From Abditibacteriaceae bacterium (GTDB taxonomy: Bacteria; Armatimonadota; Abditibacteriia; Abditibacteriales; Abditibacteriaceae): a DNA stretch of 51,253 nucleotides. The stretch's first letter is position 1. The number at the start of each line of letters is the position of its first letter. Below, piece by piece: positions 8,221-16,503 of the stretch. Below the pieces are notes generated by a model. That model did no database searches and was not told where the DNA came from. It saw only the letters and a program-made list of their open reading frames with translations. Location of the stretch: assembly GCA_019239895.1 (NCBI GenBank), contig JAFAZH010000034.1, forward strand, positions 1-51,253, written 5' to 3'. The position numbers and the translations under genes were made by a program.

Positions 8221-9426
8221 TTATGCGTCAGAATGTTGAGCCGTGCCAGTGACAGCGGCTTCGGCATCTGCTCTGGAGGAATGCATCTCTGCTGTGGCTA
8301 CCTGATCCATAATCTTATCGGTGGTTTCCGACTTGTTGGCACTGCCGGTTTCTGGTGAGGCATCCGGCAAGGGCGCAGTCAACTGCGGGAAGATATAAAT
8401 GGCGACAACCCGCATGGAGGCAAAGAGGGGCACCGCCAGAATCATGCCGATAATGCCGCCCAGTTGAGCACCTGACAGCAGCGCGAAGATGACCATCAGG
8501 GGATGCAACCCCACACCTCGCCCCAGGACACGCGGCGCAACGCCATAGTCGAGAATCAGATTGAATAATATGCAGCACCCCACCGCTAAAGCAGCGCACA
8601 GCACAGGCGAACTGGAAGTGACATAGGCGGTCAGCGCGGCGGCACTGGCAATAGAAGCCATCCCCAGATAGGGCACAATATAGGCAAAAGCCGCGACCAA
8701 ACCCAGCACTAAGGGATAGTCCATGCCATACATAAAGTGCAAGACGTAAAAAGCTATTGTGCAGAGCAAACCAAAGAGACCACAAACGATCATCTGCCCC
8801 CGCACATAACGCCCCAGCATTTCATTAATACTGTTGGCGATGTCCGTCACGTCGCGGCGATACCCAGGAGGCACCAGCATCAGCAGGCGCAGCCGCACGG
8901 TGTTCATCTCCAGCATGAACCAGAAAGTCACAATGGGCAGCACGATTAACAAGATGCCCAGTGACGGCACCGATGCCAGAACCCACGTCGCCCCATTTTT
9001 CGCGTAATTAGGCACCCGCGCTTGCAGATCGGCGACCGCCTCGCGCACCGATTTCTTAACATCCTGGGGCACGCGTGCGCGGTCGAGCCGATCTTGCGCA
9101 TGATTGACAATCTCCGTCACGCGATCTTCAAACTCAGGAAAGCGCGTCATCAAAGACTGCGCCTGCTGCCACGCCGAAGCTAACAGTGCCAGGGCTAAGG
9201 CAAACAAGAGCAGGAAGATCAGGAAGACATAACCGACCGCACCGCGCCGGGTATAACCCCGCCGTTCCAGCCAACGCAAAATAGGGTCCAGGGTATAGGC
9301 GATTAAAGCGCCGACGAAAAAAAGCGGCAACGTGCCCCGCACGAGATACAACAAATACGCTGTGATCAAAAACAACAGCGCATAGCCTGTATAGCGGAGA
9401 ACGGTAGCGTCGAGGGTTCGGTTCAT
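8221..9426 (-). CDS. AI-2E family transporter (PerM-like permease)
   Basis: A 401-residue inner-membrane protein. Hydrophobic segments occupy the first 90 residues, a soluble helical region covers about 95-155 (FEDRVTEIVNHAQDRLDRAR), and five or six further segments follow. The FAYIVPYLG and LGRGVGLHPLMVIFALLSGAQLGG... region is typical of the AI-2E/PerM family. Members are exporters or exchangers; few substrates are proven. The last 45 residues are polar and variable. The ATG overlaps the stop of the four-helix-bundle gene upstream (ATGA), which may be an accident of repeat insertion and not an old operon. Confidence 0.9.
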   Translation of the reverse strand: MNRTLDATVLRYTGYALLFLITAYLLYLVRGTLPLFFVGALIAYTLDPILRWLERRGYTRRGAVGYVFLIFLLLFALALALLASAWQQAQSLMTRFPEFEDRVTEIVNHAQDRLDRARVPQDVKKSVREAVADLQARVPNYAKNGATWVLASVPSLGILLIVLPIVTFWFMLEMNTVRLRLLMLVPPGYRRDVTDIANSINEMLGRYVRGQMIVCGLFGLLCTIAFYVLHFMYGMDYPLVLGLVAAFAYIVPYLGMASIASAAALTAYVTSSSPVLCAALAVGCCILFNLILDYGVAPRVLGRGVGLHPLMVIFALLSGAQLGGIIGMILAVPLFASMRVVAIYIFPQLTAPLPDASPETGSANKSETTDKIMDQVATAEMHSSRADAEAAVTGTAQHSDA

Positions 9427-9854
9427 GATCGGTAGTCGGTGGTCGGTAGTCGGTGGTCGGTAATTGGTGGCCGGGGGCCATTAGATGACAGTTGGCTATT
9501 GCGGAGCGAGCGCAGCAAGCCGTTCAACAGACGACCAACGGTGCTTGTCTGAGCCAAAATGTTTTGGGCGTCCTCAGAACTGATGTAAGCCAGGCGTTGT
9601 GCAATTTCAATATGGGTTTCTAACTCAGCCAGTGAGCCATAAGCAATCGAAAGGTGCTGTATAAATTCCGCTGTATGTTGGCGTCCCTGCCCCTCCGCAA
9701 TGTTAGCAGGAACAGATACCGCTGCCCGTTGTAGTTGACTGGTTAAACCGTAGATTTCAGTTTCAGGAAAATTCCTGGTGGCTCGATAGCATTCTACAAC
9801 CACATCCATCCCTTTCTGCCACACTTCCAAATCCCGATAGCTTCTTGAGTTCAT
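9423..9854 (-). CDS. Four-helix bundle protein (S23/IVP family)
   Basis: A 143-residue protein with the classic family signature: RDLEVWQKGMDVVVECYRAT, then FPETEIYGLTSQLQRAAVSV, PANIAEGQGR and LSIAYGSLAELETHIEIAQR. These proteins were first found in 23S rRNA intervening sequences and are related to the Avd accessory factor of diversity-generating retroelements; their cellular role is unclear. The first 122 or so residues match the family; the tail (PITDHRLPTTDYRS) is a translation of the heptanucleotide array that follows. The gene lies between two inverted heptad arrays (see 9427-9927), suggesting it travels with them. No reverse transcriptase or rRNA is nearby. Confidence 0.88.
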   Translation of the reverse strand: MNSRSYRDLEVWQKGMDVVVECYRATRNFPETEIYGLTSQLQRAAVSVPANIAEGQGRQHTAEFIQHLSIAYGSLAELETHIEIAQRLAYISSEDAQNILAQTSTVGRLLNGLLRSLRNSQLSSNGPRPPITDHRLPTTDYRS

Positions 9855-9927
9855 AAATTCTTGCCTATAACTATTAACCGATAGTTACCAGTTACCGACA
9901 ACCGACTACTGACCACCGACTACCGAT
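9427..9927. mobile_element. S23 gene between inverted heptanucleotide arrays (putative mobile unit)
   Basis: On the left (9427-9470) the sequence is a run of GGTAGTC/GGTGGTC units; on the right (about 9876-9927) it is a run of ACCGACT/ACCACCG-type units, the reverse complement, both with a strict period of seven. The unit fills the space between the permease start codon and the end of the aldo/keto reductase, whose last codons and TAG lie inside the right array. This looks like a roughly 500-bp insertion carrying the S23 gene; mobility is inferred. Confidence 0.55.
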
Positions 9928-10912
9928 ACTGTCCCGGCCCAAAATCCGCTTCATAATAAGTTGCCACGAAAGTTCCGGGTTTGATGAGTTCATCTACGCG
10001 CTTTCGGTCTTCGTCGGTGATGGTGACATCCAAGGCTTTGAGATTACCTTCTAACTGCTCCATAGTGCGGGGGCCGATGATGGGGCTGGTGACGTGCGGC
10101 TGGTGGGCGCACCAGGCGAGAGCAAAGGCATCCATTGTGCAGTCCTTTTCTTTAGCCATTTGCTCGACGCCTTCGATTACAGACCAAGCGGCTTCGGGCA
10201 CGGGTTCGCCAGAGCGAAACTTACCGCTCTGATAGCGCGAGCCTTCTGGCCCCTGCTCGTTGCGGTGATATTTGCCCGTTAGCATCCCACCGGCTAAGGG
10301 ACTCCAGGGGATAATGCCAAAGCCATAAGTCTTAGCAAAAGGCAACAACTCGCGTTCGATGCGGCGGTCGAGCAAGTTGTAAGGTGGCTGCTCGCAGACA
10401 AAGCGATTGAGACCCAGCTTTTCGCTTTGCCACAGGCTCTCGACCAACTGCCATGCGCCATACGTACTGGTGCCAATGTAGCGCACTTTACCCTGGCGAA
10501 TCAGGTCATCCAAGGCACGCAACGTTTCATCAATGGGTATATCTGATTGGGGACGATGAATTTGATAGAGGTCAATATGATCTACGCCCAGACGCTTTAA
10601 GCTGTCCTCGCAGCCACGCATAATATGCAGGCGCGAATTGCCCTGGTCGTTCGGGCCTTCGCCCATTTTACCATGCACTTTGGTAGCTAAGAAAACATCC
10701 TCGCGCTTACCCTGCAACGCCTTGCCTGTGATGGTCTCACTCGCGCCTTTGCCATAGACATCGGCGGTATCTACAAAATTAATACCAGCATCTAAAGCGC
10801 GATGAATAATTTTGATGGCATCAGCTTCTTCCGTGCCCCAGCCAAAATTCATGCAGCCCAGACAGAGCGGACTGACTTTAACACCGGTGCGACCTAAATT
10901 TCGATATTCCAT
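9920..10912 (-). CDS. Aldo/keto reductase
   Basis: A 330-residue NADPH-dependent oxidoreductase of the YajO/Gpr-like group with a TIM-barrel fold, acting in the cytoplasm on an unknown carbonyl substrate. The catalytic tetrad is visible: D48, Y53 (FVDTADVYGKG), K78 (LATKVHG) and H119 (LYQIHRP). Cofactor-binding segments WSPLAGGMLTGKY and SPIIGPRTMEQLEGNL are present. The start is supported by GGAGCC a few bases upstream of the ATG. The last residues (QYR) and stop codon are supplied by the adjoining heptad array, so the original C-terminus may have been altered. Confidence 0.93.
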   Translation of the reverse strand: MEYRNLGRTGVKVSPLCLGCMNFGWGTEEADAIKIIHRALDAGINFVDTADVYGKGASETITGKALQGKREDVFLATKVHGKMGEGPNDQGNSRLHIMRGCEDSLKRLGVDHIDLYQIHRPQSDIPIDETLRALDDLIRQGKVRYIGTSTYGAWQLVESLWQSEKLGLNRFVCEQPPYNLLDRRIERELLPFAKTYGFGIIPWSPLAGGMLTGKYHRNEQGPEGSRYQSGKFRSGEPVPEAAWSVIEGVEQMAKEKDCTMDAFALAWCAHQPHVTSPIIGPRTMEQLEGNLKALDVTITDEDRKRVDELIKPGTFVATYYEADFGPGQYR

Positions 10913-11029
10913 AATGGCTCCTGATTTTATGGTTGTTATGTGCTTTGACTATAACGCATCTGGCCCAATAAGAGAGACGAATAGCCCCTCCATGCTCAAT
11001 CCTTGTGCCAAGAACAAGATTGCTACTGC

Positions 11030-11065
11030 CCCGCCCCTAAAGGAGCGGGCTGCTTTAGCGGTGGG
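11030..11065. repeat. REP-like palindrome pair
   Basis: CCCGCCCC-TAAA-GGAGCGGG (11030-11049) is immediately followed by TGCTTTAGCGGTGGG, the inverse of the CCGCTAAAGCAG core found at 16258-16277 and 33076-33095. It lies between the divergent aldo/keto reductase and glycosyltransferase genes; the rest of this gap shows no gene. Confidence 0.65.
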
Positions 11066-11113
11066 TCTCTAAGACCATGCCAAAATGCGTTTTGTGGAAG
11101 GTAAACTATTTAT

Positions 11114-12481
11114 GTGCAAACTCATCCTGATTCGTCTCATGTTGCGACAGTTTCCGATCTTGAGGCACCAACACCAGCAGGCACCAAGCTTTCCACGGGT
11201 AAACGTATTGTATTAACCACCTTTGGCTCTTTTGGCGATTTGCATCCTTACATGGCGATTGCCCTTGAACTCCAAGCGCGAGGGCATCATCTGGTTATCG
11301 CCACCAGCCGGGTCTATCAACAAAAGATTGAAGACGCCGGGATTGAGTTTGCCCCCGTGCGGCCCGATTTGCCCGACCCCACCAAAGATGAGGGCATGGC
11401 TGAAATGACCGCCAAAGTCATGGATGGCAAGAATGGCTCCGAGTATCTCTTCACCCACATCATGATGCCGCCGTTGCGCGATAGCTATGCCGATCTGAAA
11501 CGTGCCGTGCAGGAAGCCGATTTATTGGTCACGCATGTGATTACTTTCGCCGGGCCAATTATCGCCCAGGAGACAGGTATCAAATGGATTTCTACTGTGC
11601 TCTCACCAGTCTCTTTCTGGTCGGCGCATGACCCATCGGTGCTACCGAATGTGCCAGGCCAGGAATTCTTACCAAAACTGGGGCCAGCCGCTTACCGTGG
11701 CTTTACCCGCATGGCGCAGTGGAAAAGTAAGCAGTGGATTAAAGAGGTCTATCAGTTGCGGCGGGAAAGAGGCTTGCCGCTCGGCCAGCACCCCTTATTC
11801 GAGGGGCAACACGCGCCGGATTTGGTGCTGGCACTCTTTTCCTCCGTCTTAGCCCAACCGCAACCCGATTGGCCGCCGCAGACGTGCCAGACCGGATTCT
11901 GCTTTTATGACCGCCGTGATGGGAATGCCATGTCACCAGAGTTGAGGCAGTTTCTCGAAAGCGGCGTCCCCCCCATCGTTTTCACCCTCGGCTCCGCCGC
12001 TGTCTTCGATGCCCGCAACTTCTTTCGTGATAGTATCGCCGCCGCGCAACGGGTCAAACAACGCGCCATCTTGCTCATTGGCGATCAACGCAACTTGCCG
12101 TCTGAAGCCCTCCCTGAAGGTATCGTAGCCTTTGACTATGCACCTTACTCTGAACTGTTACCTCATGCTGCTGCCACCGTGCATCAGGGTGGCGTTGGCA
12201 CCACTGGCCAGGCGCTACGCTCCGGCAAACCGATGCTGGTGATGCCCTTTAGCCATGACCAACCCGACAATGCCGCCCGCAGCACGCGCCTGGGAGTGGG
12301 CCGCACCATCACCCGCGAAAGCTACAACGCAACAACAGCGGCTGCCGAACTCAGCAAGATTTTAAATGATCCTGCCTATGCTAAGAAAGCTGCCGAGGTG
12401 GGCCGTATCGTGCAAGCTGAAAACGGGGCGCAAATTGCCGCCGATGCCATTGAGAGGTATTTGGGAGTTGTCAAGAACTAA
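11114..12481 (+). CDS. GT1-type glycosyltransferase (UGT/MGT-like)
   Basis: A 455-residue GT-B fold nucleotide-sugar transferase. The N-terminal acceptor domain begins after a 30-residue polar leader with RIVLTTFGSFGDLHPYMAIA, the usual family start. The C-terminal donor-binding domain carries HQGGVGTTGQALRSGKPMLV and PFSHDQPDNAARS (about residues 356-390), the UGT/MGT signature seen in sterol, macrolide and flavonoid glucosyltransferases. The acceptor cannot be predicted. Translation starts at a GTG; an ATG two bases earlier is out of frame. It converges on the lipoprotein gene with a cloverleaf-like repeat between them. Confidence 0.9.
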   Translation: MQTHPDSSHVATVSDLEAPTPAGTKLSTGKRIVLTTFGSFGDLHPYMAIALELQARGHHLVIATSRVYQQKIEDAGIEFAPVRPDLPDPTKDEGMAEMTAKVMDGKNGSEYLFTHIMMPPLRDSYADLKRAVQEADLLVTHVITFAGPIIAQETGIKWISTVLSPVSFWSAHDPSVLPNVPGQEFLPKLGPAAYRGFTRMAQWKSKQWIKEVYQLRRERGLPLGQHPLFEGQHAPDLVLALFSSVLAQPQPDWPPQTCQTGFCFYDRRDGNAMSPELRQFLESGVPPIVFTLGSAAVFDARNFFRDSIAAAQRVKQRAILLIGDQRNLPSEALPEGIVAFDYAPYSELLPHAAATVHQGGVGTTGQALRSGKPMLVMPFSHDQPDNAARSTRLGVGRTITRESYNATTAAAELSKILNDPAYAKKAAEVGRIVQAENGAQIAADAIERYLGVVKN

Positions 12482-12517
12482 GGATGGTGCGCACCTGAAT
12501 AAGTGCTCAAGGTGCCA

Positions 12518-12645
12518 GGCGGCTAAAGCCACGGCAACAACAGCGCAAAGCCTGCCTGCGCAGGCTCCTTGGGAAAGAGTCTCATGCTCTGCTGAGAGTC
12601 CGCGTAGGCGGACTTTGCGCTGTTGTTGCCGTGATTTTAATCGCC
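12518..12645. repeat. Cloverleaf-like palindromic repeat (copy A)
   Basis: A perfect 21-bp outer stem joins 12530-12550 to 12613-12633, with a weaker outer extension (GGCGGCTAAAGCC against GATTTTAATCGCC). Inside are two 7-bp hairpins: AGCCTGC-CTGC-GCAGGCT and AGTCCGC-GTAG-GCGGACT. The element fills the junction between two convergent genes. A related layout occurs at 40436-40507. Confidence 0.8.
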
Positions 12646-12694
12646 CCGCTCAAGCGGCAACTACTTAAGCTGCCTTTAATCAACGAACTAAGGT

Positions 12695-13198
12695 CTAACT
12701 GCAACAAGACTCACCCACACCACGGATGCTGGAAAGCGATTCAACCGGGTCAGGATTAAGCGGCTTCGTTACAAATTCTTCTCCATTATCTATAATCGAG
12801 ACGCTCAGATGACTCTTTTGACCTTTGGCATTAGCAGCCCACACCCAGGCGACAGCTTTTTCTGGTAATGAAATTTGGGTAGTCCACGGCAAAGCCTTAG
12901 CGGGCACGCGCACGCTCGTCAGCAATCCCGGCTTCGCTTGCACCAGAGATGGGTCATCATAAGTGGGCTTCGCCAGGTATTTAATCCATAGCCACTGCCC
13001 TGCCGCCGCGCCCTGCACTTTATAGATAATCTTGTGCTGCCCCCCCGTCTTCAGGGGGTCAACGCCTTTTGTGTTCTGGGAAATGGCATTCTGATTATTG
13101 GCCTGACTCGTAGCATTGCCCTGATGCGAGCAACCTGGCAGGATTAACAACCCACTGCCTAAAATAACAACCGAACTCTGTACAAACCATCGCTTCAT
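12695..13198 (-). CDS. Predicted lipoprotein of unknown function
   Basis: A 167-residue protein when started at the ATG at 13198. It has a lipoprotein signal: Lys/Arg start, hydrophobic core and lipobox LPGC followed by a polar Asn/Gln-rich linker. The frame is open further upstream but those residues overlap the GH9 gene and would mask the signal, so I reject the longer form. Residues 65-165 look like a beta-rich domain (KIIYKVQGAAAGQWLWIKYL, AVAWVWAANAKGQ). The C-terminus ends in a Cys pair (ESCCS). It lies 76 bp downstream of the GH9 gene on the same strand and may be co-expressed. No family recognised. Confidence 0.7.
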   Translation of the reverse strand: MKRWFVQSSVVILGSGLLILPGCSHQGNATSQANNQNAISQNTKGVDPLKTGGQHKIIYKVQGAAAGQWLWIKYLAKPTYDDPSLVQAKPGLLTSVRVPAKALPWTTQISLPEKAVAWVWAANAKGQKSHLSVSIIDNGEEFVTKPLNPDPVESLSSIRGVGESCCS

Positions 13199-13274
13199 GC
13201 CAGAGAGTTTCCGCTTTTTGTACAAGTAGCTGCAACGCCGCTTAATCGGAAGGCTATATAGCTCCCCGGCTGCA

Positions 13275-16205
13275 TCATTTATGAGCAGCGAGATAGCCCC
13301 AAACATAGACGTTGGGCGCCCAGGCATCTACCGTAAATTCATTGATGGCGGGGTAGAGGAAGATGTCGAAGTAGGCTTCCGGGATGGGCCACTCCCAGGC
13401 GGAAGGTGTGCAACCTTTATCTAAATAGTAAGTAATAGGCCAAAGCGCCCATTGTTGATCTTTCCAACCAATAAAATCAAAGTTGCCGTAAACAGTAAGA
13501 CCTTCCGGCGCAGGTTGACCCGTGCGGCGCGAATCAAGATGCAACGGGTGCAGAGGCCAGTTGCGTCCCACCCCAACCGTATAAGTCATGTTATTGGGAT
13601 TGCACCCCGATTGGAATTGGCACGCCTGGACAGCTCCGGCCAGATACTCTGACTTGCCAGTGAGATAATGCGCCCGCGCCAGTTCTATGGCATCGGGTGT
13701 GCTGTAGAAGCCCAGAAACATCGGCTTGCCTTTATCGGGCGTGGTTAGATTGAAAGCATTGCCTTTAGCATAATTCAATGCGGCTTGAGCCTGCTGCTCG
13801 ATGGCGGCAACAGCATTCTTTTTTATGGCAGGGTCAGCCATTTTATCACTGAGTCGGGCGTAGGCAAAAACCGCATCGCGCTGCACATGCACGCCCCAGG
13901 CGAAGATGCTGGCATTAGGCTTGGTTAGCACCGTATCTTCCAGAAACACATCATGCCAGTGCTTATCGCCCGTCAAGTCATAGAGCATCAGGGCCGATAA
14001 GTTGCGGTCGTCTTTGATTTCCCAGCGCAGTTTGTCTAATGTCCCCGCTGCTTTGCGTTTGGCATAATCGGCTTCAGCCCACTGCATCGCCCGCAACGCA
14101 CTGTCCTGATAAATCTTTGCCAAGTCAGGGCGCGTCGGGGTCAACAACTTCGCGGCACGGGCCGCCACACCTGCATAAATGTAGCTCGACCAAATGTCCG
14201 GTGCATAGACGTAAGCCGGAAAAGATTGCAGCCAACTCACCTCACCATCCACCGGATCACCGTTGGTTTCGATGCCATAAGTCATACCCCCATCGGGTTT
14301 TTGCAGGCGACGAAAGCAGTCAATTTCAAAGAGTGCTTCGGTTAATAAATCGGGCACATTGGGCGTCGGCGGAATACTCAGTTTCAGGCCACGAAAATAC
14401 TGCGGATACATTTCTAATAATTCAAGTTGCGCCATCGTCACCCGCATGTGCGTGACGCGCCGGGGGTTCCAGTCGCCCGCATCGTGATAGCCACCCCACG
14501 CTTCGGGCACCAGTTGGCCTGTACTACGCTTTTCTAATTCGGGGCTTTCCGAGGGGCCATCCAGCACCGAATAAGTAGATTGATACACCTTCACGCCATC
14601 CGCCGGATGAAAATCACGGGGCTTGCGAAAAGCGGTGTAAGGCGGGCCAAGTTCCACTCCGCTCCGCTCGTTATAAAGTCCCTTCATCTGGGTTAGGAAA
14701 GCGTATTGCCAGACCTGCGCGCCAATTTCAAAGGAATAGCTGCACCCCACGCCTTCCACATAAACGCGGTAATGACCTGGTGTTTTGAAGTTGCTAAAAT
14801 CCATGCGGTAGACATTCGTTTTGTTGTAGTTCTGGTCGTGCCACATCAATTCTGGCTGATTGACATCCTGGGCTAATTCGACCTTGTCATTATAAACCGC
14901 TTTACCACTGGCATCCTCTAAAAGCGAGAAGCGCAGATTCGGAGGATATTGATACGCTCCGCCCGTGCCCAGCCAGAGGGAAAGAAAGGCACGCTTTGCC
15001 GGATCATCCGGGCGATAGCCGATTTGGTTGACATGCACAGCCTCACTGCGCGTCTTAGACGGGGCGCAGGTGAAGGTGAGCGTTGGGGTTTTAAGATTCA
15101 ATTCCCCAACACTAATGGAATAAGTCTTTCCCTCTATTAGAGGACGGGGCAGCTTGAGATAAACGATATGGCGCATAGCCAAACCTTTGCCGGGTTGCGC
15201 CCAGTCGGTCGGCTTGCTTTTGCGGAACACGGCGACTGGCTGCACCCCGGTGTTAAACGCGGCATCATCCTGCGAGCGAATGGTATAAGTCGTAGGCATA
15301 TCAGCGAGGTCTTCCAGTAAGGGATCCCCTTCCAACTTCTCATAGGCAACCAGATTATCACGCTGCGGCCCAATCAGCCAGCCAATTTCCTGCCCGCCAC
15401 GCACCAGGATTACCTGCCTGTCCTTGGCCCGCTTCTCATCGCCCGGTTGCAACACATATTTGGTGAGCGAGCCGGGCACCACATGCCCCGCCTGAATGGT
15501 CAGAGAGAGAATATCAGGTGCCACCAGACTGATTGCTTCCACTTCTGGTGAGTTAGCATTGCGCTGATATTGCTTGTGGCGGGCTTCCTGCTCCTGGCGC
15601 AACCGCTCGCGCTCCGCCGCTTCCTGCTGCGCTACTTGTGTGCGCTGCGCTTGCATTGCCGCATCCGGTGCAATTAACAAGATGCCGCTCACTTCCACAT
15701 CCAGGGGCTTATCGCTGCTCCAATCGCCAATTAATTGCCACTGCCGAATTTTGGTTGAATCAGGGAATTGATTGGGTTTATCCAACGCGTTTGGTTTCGA
15801 GAGTGGCGCACCACCTTGAGGCGTCACAACCGCAAAGGTGTCGCTGGGAGCAGGCAAGGTAAATTCCCAGGTGCCAGTGCGTCCAGCGGCATCACCCAGC
15901 AGCAAGCGCAAATGCGGCATGGTGTTCGCGGCGCCAACTTTAACGCGAAGAGCAGGGCTTGAGTTAGCATCCGCACTTAAATCTAAGGTGACAGGGCTAC
16001 CAGCTCCACCACGAGGGTTAACTCCCTCACCACGTAGCAAGGCTCGCCCATTCTCGACACGCACCTTGTTCTGCCAGGAACCGTAGGAAAAGAGAAATGG
16101 CGCATCAAAAGTGACAATCGTTTTGGGCGGTATGCCTTGTGCGCTGGAGAATTGCGTCGGTGTTAAGTACCAGGCCAGTGCGAAAAATAGATAAATTCGG
16201 TGCAA
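13275..16205 (-). CDS. Secreted glycoside hydrolase family 9 enzyme
   Basis: A 976-residue protein with an N-terminal signal peptide (cut near SSAQ, residue 23). A beta-rich region of about 360 residues follows, including an Arg/Glu/Gln-rich helical linker at 185-215. A CelD-type Ig-like domain (HVNQIGYRPDDPAKRAFLSL, residues 391-495) comes next, then a GH9 (alpha/alpha)6 catalytic domain to the C-terminus. GGYHDAGDWNPRRV carries the catalytic-base aspartates D575/D578. Family members cleave beta-1,4-glucans or act on chitobiose/glucosamine oligomers; the exact substrate is unknown. The annotated start is a TTG, with no strong ribosome-binding site. The large unassigned N-terminal part is unusual for GH9. 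Confidence 0.88.
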   Translation of the reverse strand: MHRIYLFFALAWYLTPTQFSSAQGIPPKTIVTFDAPFLFSYGSWQNKVRVENGRALLRGEGVNPRGGAGSPVTLDLSADANSSPALRVKVGAANTMPHLRLLLGDAAGRTGTWEFTLPAPSDTFAVVTPQGGAPLSKPNALDKPNQFPDSTKIRQWQLIGDWSSDKPLDVEVSGILLIAPDAAMQAQRTQVAQQEAAERERLRQEQEARHKQYQRNANSPEVEAISLVAPDILSLTIQAGHVVPGSLTKYVLQPGDEKRAKDRQVILVRGGQEIGWLIGPQRDNLVAYEKLEGDPLLEDLADMPTTYTIRSQDDAAFNTGVQPVAVFRKSKPTDWAQPGKGLAMRHIVYLKLPRPLIEGKTYSISVGELNLKTPTLTFTCAPSKTRSEAVHVNQIGYRPDDPAKRAFLSLWLGTGGAYQYPPNLRFSLLEDASGKAVYNDKVELAQDVNQPELMWHDQNYNKTNVYRMDFSNFKTPGHYRVYVEGVGCSYSFEIGAQVWQYAFLTQMKGLYNERSGVELGPPYTAFRKPRDFHPADGVKVYQSTYSVLDGPSESPELEKRSTGQLVPEAWGGYHDAGDWNPRRVTHMRVTMAQLELLEMYPQYFRGLKLSIPPTPNVPDLLTEALFEIDCFRRLQKPDGGMTYGIETNGDPVDGEVSWLQSFPAYVYAPDIWSSYIYAGVAARAAKLLTPTRPDLAKIYQDSALRAMQWAEADYAKRKAAGTLDKLRWEIKDDRNLSALMLYDLTGDKHWHDVFLEDTVLTKPNASIFAWGVHVQRDAVFAYARLSDKMADPAIKKNAVAAIEQQAQAALNYAKGNAFNLTTPDKGKPMFLGFYSTPDAIELARAHYLTGKSEYLAGAVQACQFQSGCNPNNMTYTVGVGRNWPLHPLHLDSRRTGQPAPEGLTVYGNFDFIGWKDQQWALWPITYYLDKGCTPSAWEWPIPEAYFDIFLYPAINEFTVDAWAPNVYVWGYLAAHK

Positions 16206-16503
16206 GGGAGGCTCTCTTTTGGAAAAGTTTTACGCTATTTATTATGACTGAGGGAGACCCGCCGCTAAAGCAGCGGGCTGATCCTTAAAGCCCCCTGAAC
16301 GGGGCTGTGGTGGATCAACTTGCTCCAGTATGGTTTTATGACATGGCTCACGCATCAGGGTGTCATTACGAGCGGAGTGCAACGGAGTCGAGGCATCTTT
16401 AGTGAGAAAGCTAAAAATGGCTTCTCAAGATTTCTCGACTCCACTACGTTTCGCTCGAAATGACAAAGCTTAATAGCGACCTCATAAACTCTATCTATAC
16501 ACA
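16206..16503. repeat. Repeat-filled gap: REP-like 20-mer, hairpin and long imperfect palindrome
   Basis: No gene is seen here. 16258-16277 is CCCGCCGCTAAAGCAGCGGG, identical to 33076-33095. 16289-16306 forms an AGCCCC/GGGGCT hairpin. 16361-16465 is an imperfect palindrome with TGTCATTACGAGCG and CGCTCGAAATGACA arms and internal GGAGTCGAGG/TCTCGACTCC segments, a repeat style found in many Chloroflexota and Armatimonadota genomes. The sequence separates the hydrolase stop from the GH9 start on the same strand, so it may hold the GH9 promoter. Confidence 0.7.

Noticed and set aside
9427..9470. CRISPR array from the regular heptad repeats
   Set aside because: Units are seven bases with no spacers, and no cas genes are near.
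9423..9927. Diversity-generating retroelement suggested by the Avd-related S23 protein
   Set aside because: No reverse transcriptase, template repeat or variable repeat is present in the window.
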